From Sinotaia quadrata (lineage: Eukaryota; Mollusca; Gastropoda; Architaenioglossa; Viviparidae), in NCBI GenBank assembly GCA_028829895.1, contig CM054182.1:1885001-1949000 (forward strand): a stretch of DNA of 64,000 nucleotides, in the 5' to 3' direction. How positions within the stretch are numbered: the first letter of the stretch is position 1; each line of letters opens with the position of its first letter. Under the pieces are notes generated by a model. The model was given only the letters and a program-made list of their open reading frames with translations, searched no databases and was not told the DNA's origin. Shown here piece by piece: positions 41,392-55,700 of this stretch. The position numbers and the translations under genes were made by a program.

Positions 41392-43702
41392 CAGTGTATG
41401 TTGGTTTACCTAACAAAGATTTGTCTCATGCACTGCAGACATTGGCATAAAGTGAAATATTTTGTTGCAGTTGACTATTGTTGCCAAAGATCATGGAGAC
41501 CCACCAGCATCATCTGAAACTGTCCTTATTGTCAATGTGCTGGATGTTAATGACAATGAGCCAGAGTTCCCCATGAGGGTATGTATCTTTGTTGCTCCCT
41601 TCAAGTCAATCATTTTCTTTAGTTAGGGAAATTTTATGCATTGTTTTTTTTAAATTAGTCATAGTTTCAAAGTAAATGCTGTACATTCACTAAAGAACAT
41701 ATAACTTTATTAAAATTATTAAAAGAGAGGTTTGGTGGGGCAGGGTTTTCTTTACATAGCCTTGTTTCAGTGGTTTTGGTGGGGCAGGGGTATCTTTACA
41801 TAGCCTGTTTCAGTGGTTTTGGAGTAATTGTGTTTCAAAGCTTTGGTTTAATATATGCAAATTAACGCTTTAAATAAAAGCCAGGCAAAAAGTATTTACT
41901 GATACCTTGTTTGATTTCTTGCAGAATGCACAAATGAGAAATGACAAACAGATTATATTTATTGATGTCTTAAGTTTGATTTCTTGCAGAATGCACAAAC
42001 GAGAAATGACAAACATATGATATTTATTGATGTCTTAAGCTTGATTTCTTGCAGGACTGATAAGCAAAATATATTTATTAATGCCTTAAGCTTTATGCTT
42101 TGTGGGACTAACACAAAAAATATATTTATTGATGTCTTAAGCTTTGTTTCTTGCAAGACTGAAAAACAAAATATATTTATTGATGTCTTAAGCTTTGTTT
42201 CTTGCAGGACTGATAAACAAAATATATTTACTGATGTCTTAAGCTTTGTTTCTTGCAGGATGGACTAACAATCCCTTACAAATTTTACTTACCAGAAGGA
42301 TCAGTGCCTAGAAATAAAGTGATCGGAGTTGTGAATGCTACAGACAAAGACTCCAACACCACTAACAACAAGATTCTTTACAAAATAGTTGGTATGTACA
42401 CAAATGCTACCATTTTGCTTGTTTCTGTCATCTGGATTTTTTTTGTTGTTTGTTCTTTTTTTGTTATGATGCAAAATGCTGTACTTTCCATTCCCAAAGG
42501 TTTTCAGATTGATTGATTCTTTTTGCTATCATTCATACTTCCTGGAACTCATTTTTTTTGCTATCATTCATACTTCCTAGTACTCATTCTTTTTGCTATC
42601 ATTCATACTTCCTAGAACTCATTCTTTTTGCTGTCATTCATACTTCCTAGAACTCATTCTTTTTGCTGTCATTCATACTTCCTAGAACTCATTCTTCACA
42701 TGTAAGAAACATGTGATGATAATCAACTGAAGCAAACTATTTTTGTATCAATGTTAGTTTTACATTTTAAGCATTAAGGTTTGTCCTAAGTTACTATTAT
42801 AGGTTAGGAGTAGGATTGCATACATGAAACTGCTTCATATAATGTCTGTATTTACTTTTGTTTTTGTTTTTGTTTCTAGCTGGTAATGATAATGGACTTT
42901 TCAGCTTAAACCCTACAACAGGAGAGCTACGTCTAACCAACGACAGTACTATGCTTGATCGGGAGAAACAAGCCCTATATTCAATGGAAGTTTTAGCCTA
43001 CAATTTTGTCAACGATGACAGTGTTATCCGAAATCGAAGGCGCCGTTCCACCAATCCTTCTATCGTAACTGTCACTGTCGAAGTTAGCGATATAAATGAC
43101 ACACCACCAAGATTTTTAAGTGACAACTATTATGGATGTAAATATTTTTTTCAGTTTGATGAAATCCTATGCGTATATCATTTGTATATTTTGTGTTAGT
43201 TGATGTGATTGGACAATAATAGTGTTGAGTTGTATGTGCTTCCTATATCATGTGCTTATGTGTGTGGATATAAATTAATGTGTTTGAACTTCATTTTTTG
43301 CACTATTGATCACTTGTCTCATAAAGTGTGTGCCACTAATAATTGGCTTAGAGGGAAAATTTGTAGAAAGATGTTATTTTAAAAAAAATAAATTAGTTGT
43401 TTTTAATGTTTTTAAAATTTATCAAATTTCCACAAACAATGAAGTTATATTATCTTGTTTGTGACTAAGTCACTGACTGATTTCACTACCAGCATGCCAT
43501 GGAGAGATAATAGAATATGAAAATGATTTTAATACTGGGTTGGGAAGTTAATAAGGGTACTACTAGTTTTAAATCAATGCATTTTTTATTCAGATCTTCT
43601 AACACACATATTCATAGCAGTAAGACTAACAAACTGTACAAGAATTTCCCTGCTTAACAAAGGACATCTCCCCACCCTTCTTCATTCCTCCACCATCTCT
43701 CG

Positions 43703-43735
<33 letters not shown>

Positions 43736-46700
43736 CTTTGCCTGCCAGATACAATTGCATCAGTGACAATACTAACAACATATTTTCTGATGGAATACAT
43801 GACAAAGTGTATTAATGTAAATTAATAATGGACTTCTGGTAGTGTTGGGCTATCAGGCCTAGATTACTGATGCTAATTTAGTAAAAGTAAGTGTTGTCAC
43901 TGCTACTATATGCAGTCCCATCAGGGGGAGGCATTAAGTTGCAAGGTAATTTGCTTGTATTTAATTTGAACTTTGCTTTTTTAATCTCTTTATTTTCGTA
44001 CATTATATGTTAAATGTTGTGTCTTAATTTTCCTGAAGTAGTAAACTTAGTGTCTAAGCTACTGATATATTCTTACACCAATCTGTTTCACTTTGCCACT
44101 TGTTCTTCCTTCTCTACCCTATAGTATAAATGTAGCAGCATTCTACTGTAGCAACAGTATTTCTTTCCTAATATTATTCTCCATTGGACTGGTTAATACA
44201 TGTTGCTTGACCTAACTGTCGAACAGGTGTGCCATCAGATGCAGCATTTGGTCAAAGCATTCTGCAGGTAGAAGCAATAGATCCGGACGTGGAAGGAACA
44301 AATGGCATTGTTTATTCCATTGAATCTAGCAGCACTTCAGCATATTTCATGATTGACAGCTCAACAGGCATCATATCGAACAACAAACTGCTTTCAGACA
44401 TTGGATCTACTGTTCAGACCATCAAGGTGTTAGCTACAGATTCCTCCACTCTCTCCAGTAGCAATATGAATTCTACAAGTGTCAAGGTGAGTTTGTATGC
44501 AATGAACATGTGATCAGTATGAATTCTACAAGTGTCAAGGTGAGTTCTTATGACTGATAAATGAAGAATGGGCTTAGAATATTTCGTACATGTTTGTCAT
44601 TGATCTATGATTTGAATTGGAGAATGTTTTTTGTAATAGAACCATTATTTCTGTGATCACTAATTTTATTACATTGTACAGTATACTTGTTAATTTTGAT
44701 CAATGCTATATTCCTTATTATTTGTGTGTATCAGGCTAACGAAATCATTGCAGGATTTGTAAGTTGAGAATGTTTGTTAGAGAGAAAGGAGTTTAGAGGT
44801 GAAATATGCCTGAAATTTAGTGCTGCCTTAATTTGACTTTTGCAGAGCAGGCCTTATTTGTATCATTTTTGTCACATCATGTTATGGTGACTACTGTGCG
44901 CTACCAAATTATGTTGGTGTGCGAATCCAGCATTGTCATCGACTTATCAGTAAAACATTTTGCTGTAAGTTGATTGTTGTGAATTCTATTTGAGAGCCAG
45001 CATGGCAGAAATTTGTGGCTTGAATTCAGTCTCGAGAATTCACGAAGATTATTTTGAATGTTTCTTGTGGTGTGTTCAGTAACACAGACACAGAAATTTT
45101 AAAAAAATGTTCCTCCTGATGTGCTTGATAGTGTTTGTGAAATTCAGAATGATTCTCTATGGCGTGTTTGAAGAGTGCATCGAAGATTCTGGAACAGTTG
45201 TGTAACATGTCTAGAAGGGGCATGTGGACCTTCGCCTGAATAAGACAGTGACATGTTGCAAATTGCATGATTGTGAAACATGCCGGTGACAACCACCATC
45301 TTTGAAAAGATTATGTGTATTGATTTTATTTATATCTCTAGAACTCCATTCTCACTTTCATGATAATATCCATGAGCTGGATTTACATATTAAGTCTAAT
45401 TCCTCTAGTTCTAAATTATCCAACCTCTCCCTCACTCATTCTTTTTCTTCTGTTTTAAAGGTTAACTCATGCACTCTCGAACATTCTGTTTCTAGCTTAC
45501 TCTCTGCTTCCTTCCTTCTTTCCAATTCCCATCCTGAAATGTGGAAACTTTAGAGTGCATTTCGTTTACATGTTCTCATCTCTAATCTATGTTTCAGACA
45601 CATTCTCATTTCTCTTTCATGCTTATCTTTCATTGCTTTTTTTTTTTAATCTCTAGTTCTTCTCTTTCTTTTGCATAGTTTATAGCATAATCTATGACTT
45701 CATGTCCCAAAAGACCCAAATCACTAGCTTCTTCCATTCCCATCTGTATCCATCTCTTTCTAACTTCCATAGAATCTTTCATTTTTAAATCACAAAATAA
45801 CTGAAAACAAGCTGACTGGCAAGCTGACTGACTGATTTTACAATAGCATATTTCCACTCGCACTCAAGCAACCAGTAAACTTTAAATCAAATTACTTAAA
45901 TGTACAATCAGTGTAAACAATATAATCAAATTACTTAAATGTACAATCAGTGTAAACAATATAATCAAATTACTTAAATGTACAATCAGTGTAAACAACA
46001 TAATCAAATTACTTAAATGTACAATCAGTGTAAACAATATAATCAAATTACTTAAATGTACAATCAGTGTAAACAATATAATCAAATTACTCAAATGTAC
46101 AATCAGTGTAAACAATATAATCAAATTACTTAAATGTACAATCAGTGTAAACAATATAATCAAATTACTTAAATGTACAATCAGTGTAAACAATATAATC
46201 AAATTACTTAAATGTACAATCAGTGTAAACAATATAATATCCACACATCAGTAGTGGAAACTATTGTAATACCTGTGTCAGTAGAAAAAATAATCAGTAA
46301 TATAAAAGTCAAAAGGTTAATCAAAAAATGTCAAAAGAAAAAGAAAGGAAAAACAAAGCAAGACGAGATAGTGTTATAAAAGTAATGAGATAAGACTGCT
46401 TTCTAAATAGTGTTATAAAAGTAATGAGATAAGACTGCTTTCTAAATAGTGTTATAAAAATAATGAGATAAGGCTGCTTTCTAAATGTCATTTCACTAGA
46501 CAAATGTTTCTCTTCTCTAGCTAGCATTTATCATTAAGTTCTAAGTTCAACAAATTTTCAACAATTTGTTTTCAACATTTACTAATTTCAATAATAACAA
46601 TAACAATTAGTTTAACAATTTTGAACTAATTTGAGCTTTTCACTGGACAGAGCCTACCCACTTTATGTGATAAAGTGTGCCTACGGCACACTAGTTATTG

Positions 46701-49700
46701 GTTATGATTATTATTGTTTATTAATCACCCATAACTAATTACAAGTGAAAAGGTTATGGGTATTGATTTTTAATTATTTCTCTAAACTCTACTCTCTTTT
46801 CCATGATGATATCATAATAGATTTATGTATTGACTGCATATGTCTATACTAAGTTAAACTGAACAATTGTCCAATGTTAAATGAACATTGTTGTGAAGCA
46901 ATGTAAATGTCAATGCTCTTTTGATTATTTTCATATGTTGTATATTTGATTGTTAAATTTATTGACATTCTTACACATATTGATAACCTTAATGTGAGAA
47001 GAAAGTGGGTGGATTGGGGCTCACTAAATATAGATTAAAGTCAGATTTATCTTCTCCTTTTCTAAGAAGTTTTCTACTATGGAAATATTGTGTGATGATA
47101 AATGTCTCTCTTTAATGTTGTGGAAGAGAGAAAATGTTTACAGCGCTCACCTATCTTCCTAGTGAGATAGATGAGTGGTGTCTTCTAGAGAATTATTAAT
47201 GACATAAGATTCTCATCACTTGTAATTAGTTATTGGTGATTAATTAACAATAATAATCTTAACCAATAACTAGGGTAGACATCACAAATATGAATTCTAC
47301 AAGTGTAAAGGGAATTTGTATGCAAAGAACATTGTGATCAATATGAATTCTAAAAGTGTAAGGTGAATTTGTATGCAATGAACATTGTGATCAATATGAA
47401 TTCTACAAATGTCAAGGTGAGTTCTTATGTAATTATGCTGAATTAAAAATTTTAAGGTTGATTTTGAGAGTTAATTTTTATTTATTAAGTGTGTTAATTC
47501 ATCTTATTTTGTATTTAATTTTTTCTTTCAGATTTTAGTATCCAGTAAAAGTAATGAAGTGGTGATTCAAATTTCACAACCATCTGCAGATGTACGTGTT
47601 TACAAAGATCAGCTCATGAGGTGAGAAACATTTGAATACATTCAAGTCACACCTACTGTACAACAGTGTTTGAAATGATTTCAGATGAGTACAAGAATTA
47701 TAGTATATGACTCATATATTATTTGACATAATAGCAGTTAATATCCATTAACAATGTCACTTAATCCTCAAATGACTGTAATTTGTTAAACAGGTTGCAA
47801 GATATGCATTTTACCAGCCTGTTTTTTTTATAAAATAGAACAGAGATTTACACTATGGTATTCCCTGTCCAAACAATTAGGCTTTGGCTGGTGGATTCGT
47901 TTATACAAAACTTTCTTTGCCAAATCATGCAAGCAGAGATATTTCCCCAAAACACAGAAACAAGCAACAGCAAAATAAAACTATCTTACTACAGGTTGTT
48001 AAAAAAAGGCACACACAAAAACATTTTTATCATTATCCTTCGTTCTTGCAGAAGAACAAGCTAGTTACCAAAAACAATGTTCATTCTGTAATACAATAGA
48101 CAATTTTCTTCATTTGATGAGATGCTAGGAGTGTTACAATGTTATCAGATTTTCTCCTACTTTTGATGAGATGCTAGGAGTGTTACAACGTTATCAGATT
48201 TTCTCCTACTTTTGATGGTTCACTTATCTAATGCAAAGTACTTCAGCTACAGACACATGACAGATTATACTCAGACACAAAGTACTTCAGTTACAGACAC
48301 ATATGTCAAATTATACTCAGACACAAAGTACTTCAGTTACAGACACATATGTCAAATTATACTCAGACACAAAGTACTTCAGTTACAGACACATGTCAAA
48401 TTATACTCAGACACAAAGTACTTCAGTTACAGACACATATGTCAAATTATACTCAGACACAAAGTACTTCAGTTACAGACACATATGTCAAATTATACTC
48501 AGACACAAAGTACTTCAGTTACAGACACGTCAAATTATACTCAGACACAAAGTACTTCAGTACAGACACATGTCAAATAATACTCAGACACAAAACCCAC
48601 GTGCAGACTTGAGAATATTTTTATCTTCAGTCAGATTATTAATCTGATTATTACTTTAATCATTATTTCATTAATCATTAATCATGATTAATCTGATTAT
48701 TAACTTAATCATTATTTCTTCATATCTGATAACGTTTCCATCTCCTGGAAAATCAGCGGTAGTTGTTGTACCTTGTTTAAAACCCTGGGATTCCATTTTC
48801 TTGTTGCTGTTGTTAGGATTGTGAAGGTTCAAAATAACTGGAATAGTTTTGCTACAGCTGAACTACCATAATGAACAGACTATAGATTGTGTCTATTAAG
48901 CCTTGATAACTGGCATAGTTTTGCTACAGCTGAACTACCATAATGAACAGACTATAGGTTGTGTCTATTAAGCCTTGATTTGTTTAGTTTTGCTGATCTT
49001 ATGGAACATGGCTTCTGTGCACAATTTAGGAAGCATATTAAATATCACAAGATAAATGTCAGATTAAAACTCGATTTATTTTTATTATTTTCATTGGTAT
49101 ATAAGAATATATATATATTATATAATATAAATATTCTTTTTTTTTAACTTCGAGGCTATGAAATGCTTCTGTTTTAGCTTAAATAATTGTTCAACATCTC
49201 TAAAAATGTCAATCGCTGTATAACTCTGTGACCACATTATTCTCAAGATGTGAGTTTCAAGTGTGTTAGTTAAATAACTTTTGCTAAGAGCAATAAAAAC
49301 ATTGTCACAAGCCACTTATTGTTTAAAGCTAAATATATCTAAATCATACAATTGACATAATTTCATCACAGAGGGTAAAGAGTAGATGGAATAGAGAAAT
49401 GCATTGTCCTATATGGTCTGAATGGCTTGGACATGCTCTCTGTGAGCTATTTTGAAGTGGACAGAGAACTATTGAGCCAATTTTGAAAAGAGGTGCTCTA
49501 GTGATAAAAGACACTCCTTTCATCACTAGTGGAGAACCAACAGTACCCTTATTGTTGGATAGGTATGAATGTCTGACAAGCCTTTCTGAGGGGTAGATTT
49601 ACTAAGAACACACCAGTTATTATATAACAAACAATGGACTGAGATAAATAATATGTTCACAATGAAAGAATTGTTTCCCATGATGCATCTGACAGTCACA

Positions 49701-52700
49701 GAGCATATCTACCTGGTAGAGTTCATGACCTCTTTTGAGAGGAGTGAAGCATTGCTCACACATGTGCCATTTATCACATGAAACAAGTTGGCACCACAAG
49801 ATTGACATTTTCTTCACCAAATAAGATAACTGTGTATTTTTAGGGGTTTGGTAAGTTTTAACAATAGCCATCACTGTCATTTCTCATGTATTGGACTCAT
49901 CAGATTGAGTTTCCCTCATCATTGAGAACAGATGTGCCTGCAGGTACTTATCAGTATGCAGGGAGATAACACCCATATCCCTAGAATCATTTAAACCCTC
50001 TTGTTATTGATAGCATTGAACTGATAGCTGAATTCATAGGTAATTCACTAGCATATTTATTTTATGCAAGTGTCTTCCAACATTCAGCTTGAACCTCTTT
50101 ATGCTAGTGTTTTGTTTAATATCCTGGATTGAGTGGTGCCAAATCTACAGTCTCAGACAATAAAACGACCCTCTCCCCTTTGCCAATAGTTAAATGGCTG
50201 TATCCCTGTTTTTAATTAGTACAAGGAATTTGGTACACTCTGACTTGCCCCTGTGTGTCACATTTCCCTGCCATGCTGACATCACAAAATCTAGGAATAG
50301 CTGGTACACTCTGACTTGCCCCTGTGTGTCACATTTCCCCGCCATGCTGACATCACAAAATCTAGGAATAGCTGGATATCTGTGTGCCAGTCTCTCCCAG
50401 TAAACATTTGACCATCATTCACAAAACAGGTTTATTACTTTACTCTTGAATACTATGGTTTATTACTTTACTCTTGCATACTGTGGTTTATTACTTTACT
50501 CTTGCATACTGTGGTTTATTACTTTACTCTTGCATACTATGGTTTATTACTTTACTCTTGCATACTATGGTTTATTACTTTACTCTTGCATACTATGCAA
50601 GAAGAATGACAATCAAAATAATTCTGGGCTGACCACATTTAAAGCAGGCATAATCATCCATGATGCTATCAAAGCAGGTGAACAGCTTTTATCTACATTG
50701 TTTTGCAGGAGGTTTTGGTTCTTTATGCTCCTGTCATCTGTTGTCTGTCTCCAAGATAGTGTAAGGCATTTTTTCTCTTTTAGGTGCCTTGGAGACAGGC
50801 AAAAGGATGGTGGGAGCAAAATGAACCAAAGCAGCCAGCAAAAAAAAATGTACAGAAAAGTTGACACCTGCAAGAAAACTGGAAAATACAGTCCTAAGTT
50901 GACAAAACACCTGCTTTTAGGTAAAAAATGATACTAAGGAATCACTCAACTAGTGGTGAGCCCTTTTTTGTTTTGTTTATCTCACCTGTAAGGGTTCTTT
51001 TTAGGTTCTGCTTGTTTGTAGTTAAGAACCTGTATGATCTATCTTAGATATGCTTATTTGTTTGTATGCGTGAAAAATAAAGTATTGCATTCAAATGAAT
51101 GAAGGTATATTTTACTAATTATTTATTTTTTGTTGTTGTTGCTTTCTTTCCCTAACAGGGTAATCCAGAATTCCTCATTGAATAGCAATCCTCCCAAGCA
51201 TATTTCTTTTGTTTGCATCAGTGAAATCCGTGATCACGTTAATGATGATGGAACTCTTTCATATAGTTCGTAAGTCATATTTATTGTACTGTTGGATTTA
51301 AAAAATTACGAAGACATGAAGTAGATATTTGGTAAAGATATTGTGTTTTAATTAATTTATATTAGAGTAACTAGAAGTGTATGTATTAAGAGCAAAAACC
51401 TGAAAATAATGTGCAGCTTTTGACGTCTGCATCATGTCTATGATTTTACAATTATTGATTGATTAATTATTTTATAGAGGTTCTATTAGGCCATGTGCTC
51501 TACATCAAATAAAAACTTATTTTTTATGTCATGTGGAATTATAATCATATGTATTATGACACTATAATACAAGGTAAATCAATAAGTTACACTCTTTTGG
51601 GTTTGGATTCAAATTATGTTTAATGTCATCTTGATTAAAGCAAATAGTCAACATTTTCACCACCGACTCTGATGCACTGCTTGACATGGAAGGTAGAGTA
51701 GTATTTAACCATTGCAACTTGTCCACACTGATTTTATTACATACACACTGTATCTCATTGTGCAATCATTGTAATCTTGTTAAATATGGCTTGCAGTCCA
51801 CCATGTATATTATTCATTATGAAGTATAAGACTGCTTATTATTTAATTTCCATGTACATTATTAGGACCGATGTGGTAGCATCTGCAGTAGCGGTAGACA
51901 ACCTTAATAACTATGGATTCCTTGCTGCCAGTGATCTGCAGACAGCTGTGAACCAGCAACTCAATACAAATGTCAAGACTTCTGCTTACAGCTCACTGTC
52001 TGTAAATTCAGTCAAGGTAGTGTTTATAATAAAGTGTTGGAATCTTTTCGGGAACTGTGGGGCTGTTTTATTTATTTGTTTGTTTGATTTACTAACAGCA
52101 AATTAGGGTTTTTGTATGAATTCTGAATGCATGATATTTATTATGGAGATGCTGGCCCTTTTCTTGACTGATGTGTTGAATGTATAGGCATAAACTAATG
52201 AATGAAAGCTTTTCATGAGATCCTGTCATCTGAGCATTGTCTCTGGCAAGAGATGGAATGCTTTGTCATCATTATCACTATTTCTCACTATGTCAGTTTT
52301 ATTATTATTATTATTCAGCCTTTTGTCATGACTAATGTTGACTTTTTGGTGCAAACCAAGGTCTCAGAATCTAAGATTTTACAAGTTTTACAAGGAATGT
52401 GGGCATTTCCAAAGAGTGCTGCTTTTAGTAGAGGGGCAAGTCTGTGGTTTCCAGGGTGTTTATTCAGATAAAGATAGCCTTCCAACTCATCTGTTGTTCC
52501 CCAAGGCTACAATCACTACCGGTAGCTCTTCTGCTTTTACATTCCACAGTCTCTGGATTTCTAATCTGAGATCCTGTTATTTTTCTTTTTTTTTCTTAAT
52601 TTTTTTGTATGTTTCTATCACTTGGAATAGCAACATTGATAATTCATTCTGTTAGACTAGTTGAGAACTACAATGTCTGATCTTTGCACAGGAATTACTC

Positions 52701-55700
52701 AGTGTTTTCTTGTCTCAAAATTATTATTGGTGGTGGCAGTGGTTTTGTCATTGCTAACATGATGTTAAATTGATTATAAATGATTTTGTAAAATTAAAAT
52801 ATTAGTTTTATGACATATTCTATTAACCTCAGTGTTGTTCTCAGTACTCAGTATTTTGCTTTGTCAGACATAGTATTCTATTAACCTCAGTGTTGTTCTT
52901 AGTACTCAGTATTTTGCTTTTTTGGATATAGTATTCTATTAACCTCAGTGTTGTTCTTAGTACTCGGTATTTTGCTTTGTCAGATATAGTAGTCAGCTAC
53001 AGGTCTCGAGTTAACAAACATAAGTAGGAGTTTTACAGTAAATGTTCATGCCCGTTAAAGAAACATCAGAAAAATAATTCCTTATAATTTTCATTTTGCT
53101 GGAAAGTCCTCAAGTTCCTAAATAATGAATCTGTAGTAATTCACATTATTTAGTACACAAAGAGCACATTCCTATGCCTCAGTGCTAATGATGACTGGCA
53201 TATGTCTGCTATTTACCTACCTCTGAACTAGTTCACCCATTTATAATTAGTAATGAACAATGTCACTATAGTTACATATAATTGAAATTTAATTTGAAAT
53301 TGAAATTTTTTTAATTAATGGGTCTATTGGACTTGGTCATATCAGCTAGTTGCCATAAGTCGAGACTACAATAACCTGACATCTGTCTGTATTAAACTAT
53401 TTTTTTGGCGTTTAGTTTTTTTACTATAGAATAATGTGTAAATAAATTGATTGTATTTTGCAAATATTTTATCATACAATGATGTGTAAATAAGTTGATT
53501 GCATGTTGCAGGTGCAAACTGAAGTTGATGCATTTTCTTTTAGTGAGGATGGTGTAATTGGCATCTTTATCATTTGCATCCTGCTTCTTTTCCTGGCCAT
53601 TATCCTTGTAATAGTGGCTTGCTGTCTGATCCGGAATTCGTAAGTGCCATGAAGGACTACCCTTTAATATGCTTTGTTTGTAATGCATTAGATATTTAAA
53701 TACTGGCAACTACTTTGTTATTTATCTACTCATGCATTAGATATTTAAGTACTTTCAACTGCTTTGCTATTTATCTAGTTATACATTAGATATTTAAGTA
53801 TTTAACATTGGCAACCACAGTGTTAGTCAAGCAGTAGATATTTAAATACTAGCAATCTCAGTGTTAGTCAAGCAGTAGATATTTAAATACTAGCAACCAC
53901 AGTGTTAGTCAAGCAGTAGATATTTAAATACTAGCAACCACAGTGTTAGTCAAGCAGTAGATATTTAAATACTAGCAACCAGTGTTATTTATCTAGCCAT
54001 GCAGAAAATCTCACGGCAGTTAAATTCTTTGATGGAATAAACTCTTGAACAAAATATATTTCATTCTTAATCAGTTATCGAGTCAGCAAAATTCAGAAAC
54101 AAACAGTAACTATTTTCTAGATAGTGATACAGTAAACCTCAGTAATACACAACCACATTTTTAATCAGTTGGTGTTGCAAAATCTATAATCACCTAATGT
54201 TGCAAAATCTCATGAATACAACAAGCATTCATATTCATACAGTGATACTACACAACAAATGTCTTTAACACACAATAACCACATTTATTCATTTAAGGAT
54301 ATCATACAGCAAACCTCATGAATACAACAAACATTCATATTCATACAGTGATACTACAACAGCAAATGTCTTTAAGACACAATAACCACATTTATTCATT
54401 TAAGGATATCATACAGCAAACATCATGAATACATAACTATCACATTCTTGTCCATTTAGTGACAACAGTCATCATCATGAACTCACAACAACTGCATCTT
54501 TATTCAGTGAAGTTATAGAGCAAATGTGTTTATCATATAGCAACCACATTTTTATTCCATGCTGTCATAAGCAAACATGAATATATAACCACCATATTTT
54601 TATTCAGTGAGTGATATCAATTATCATACAGCAAACATGATGAACACACAACAACTAAATGATGTAGTATAGTTACCGTGAACATCCTTATGCACACTTT
54701 TGCCTTAGTAAGTACAATAAGAAATCATTCTGAAGATCGGATATTTTTATGCCTTTCTCCACATTATTTGTATTTAACAGCACTTTTTGTCTTTATATTA
54801 TGTCTTTTTATTACCTGTAATTAATAGCAGTTATAGTTTATTACCTTTATAAGTGTATTACCTTTAATTAACAACAATTAGAGCTTGTCTTTATAATTGT
54901 CCTATGTGCAGTTAACAGCAGTTAGAATTTATTGTCTTTATAATTGTTCTTTCAGGAAGGAGAAACAGATCAAGAAACTCAGAACAGGTGTGTGCTTGTT
55001 GTAACTGTATCTTTATGTACATGTTCAAAGAAATAGAAATGTATTTATTATGCAGATATGTTCTTTTGCTGACAAGTGTCTTTCTTGTAAGCATGAAATT
55101 ATTACAAATTTAACTGTGCCTAGGGTAAATGTTTTAAGAAAGAAATATCAGTTATGATTGATTTTCAGAATTTGTTTGTAATATTTAATAAAACATTCTT
55201 AAGACAATGAAAATGTTGATAAATTAAGTAGTGTATTTACTTTGTGTTTGCATATGTGCATTGACATGAATAATTGTTTAGTAAAAATTTATAACATAAG
55301 ACAACTACTAGTCTAGAAATGTATGTATAAAAGAGAAATAGAACAAGCATTTGAAAAATAAAATGTATATTCAGATGTTTAGAACTGTTCTCTATTGTAA
55401 TGTTCCTGTTGTAAGTAAAAATTCAAGGCTGGTTTTTTTTCTGTTTTCAGAGCGGCACACTGGGATGGTGTTGACAGTACAACAGGTATTTATTTCTTTA
55501 TTTGTTTATTTTTGTCACATTGTTTTATTATTTTTTAAAGAAAGAAGGAAAAAAAATTTAGAAAAATGCAGAAGAGAATAGGACTATGTTGGCCTCACTG
55601 TACATGGATTTTTGCATTCCAAAGTTGTTGTTGTACATAGATTTTTGCATTCCAAAGTTATTGTTGTACATAGAGTTTTGCATTCCAAAGTTGTTGTTAT

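Noticed and set aside
45885..46243. CRISPR-like regular array (also at 48228-48596 and 57560-57812)
   Set aside because: Units abut directly with no unique spacers, and the genome is eukaryotic; these are minisatellites.
45882..46244. Minus-strand 120-codon leucine/isoleucine-rich frame resembling membrane helices
   Set aside because: A 39-base tandem repeat, perfectly periodic and without flanking coding sequence.
48212..48647. Three overlapping + strand frames of 87-122 codons
   Set aside because: A 46-base minisatellite; because 46 is not a multiple of three, the same peptide cycles through all three frames.
49620..49880. Minus-strand 86-codon Cys/His-containing frame, possible zinc-finger or transposase fragment
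   Set aside because: C/H spacing fits no zinc-finger family I recognise, and there are no flanking family motifs.
50446..50931. 161-codon + frame
   Set aside because: The first third is a 28-base minisatellite; the rest has no recognised domain and lies inside the cadherin intron between exons 26 and 27.
51562..51765. Minus-strand 67-codon frame, possibly part of a transposase
   Set aside because: No catalytic or DNA-binding motif recognisable; too short to assign.
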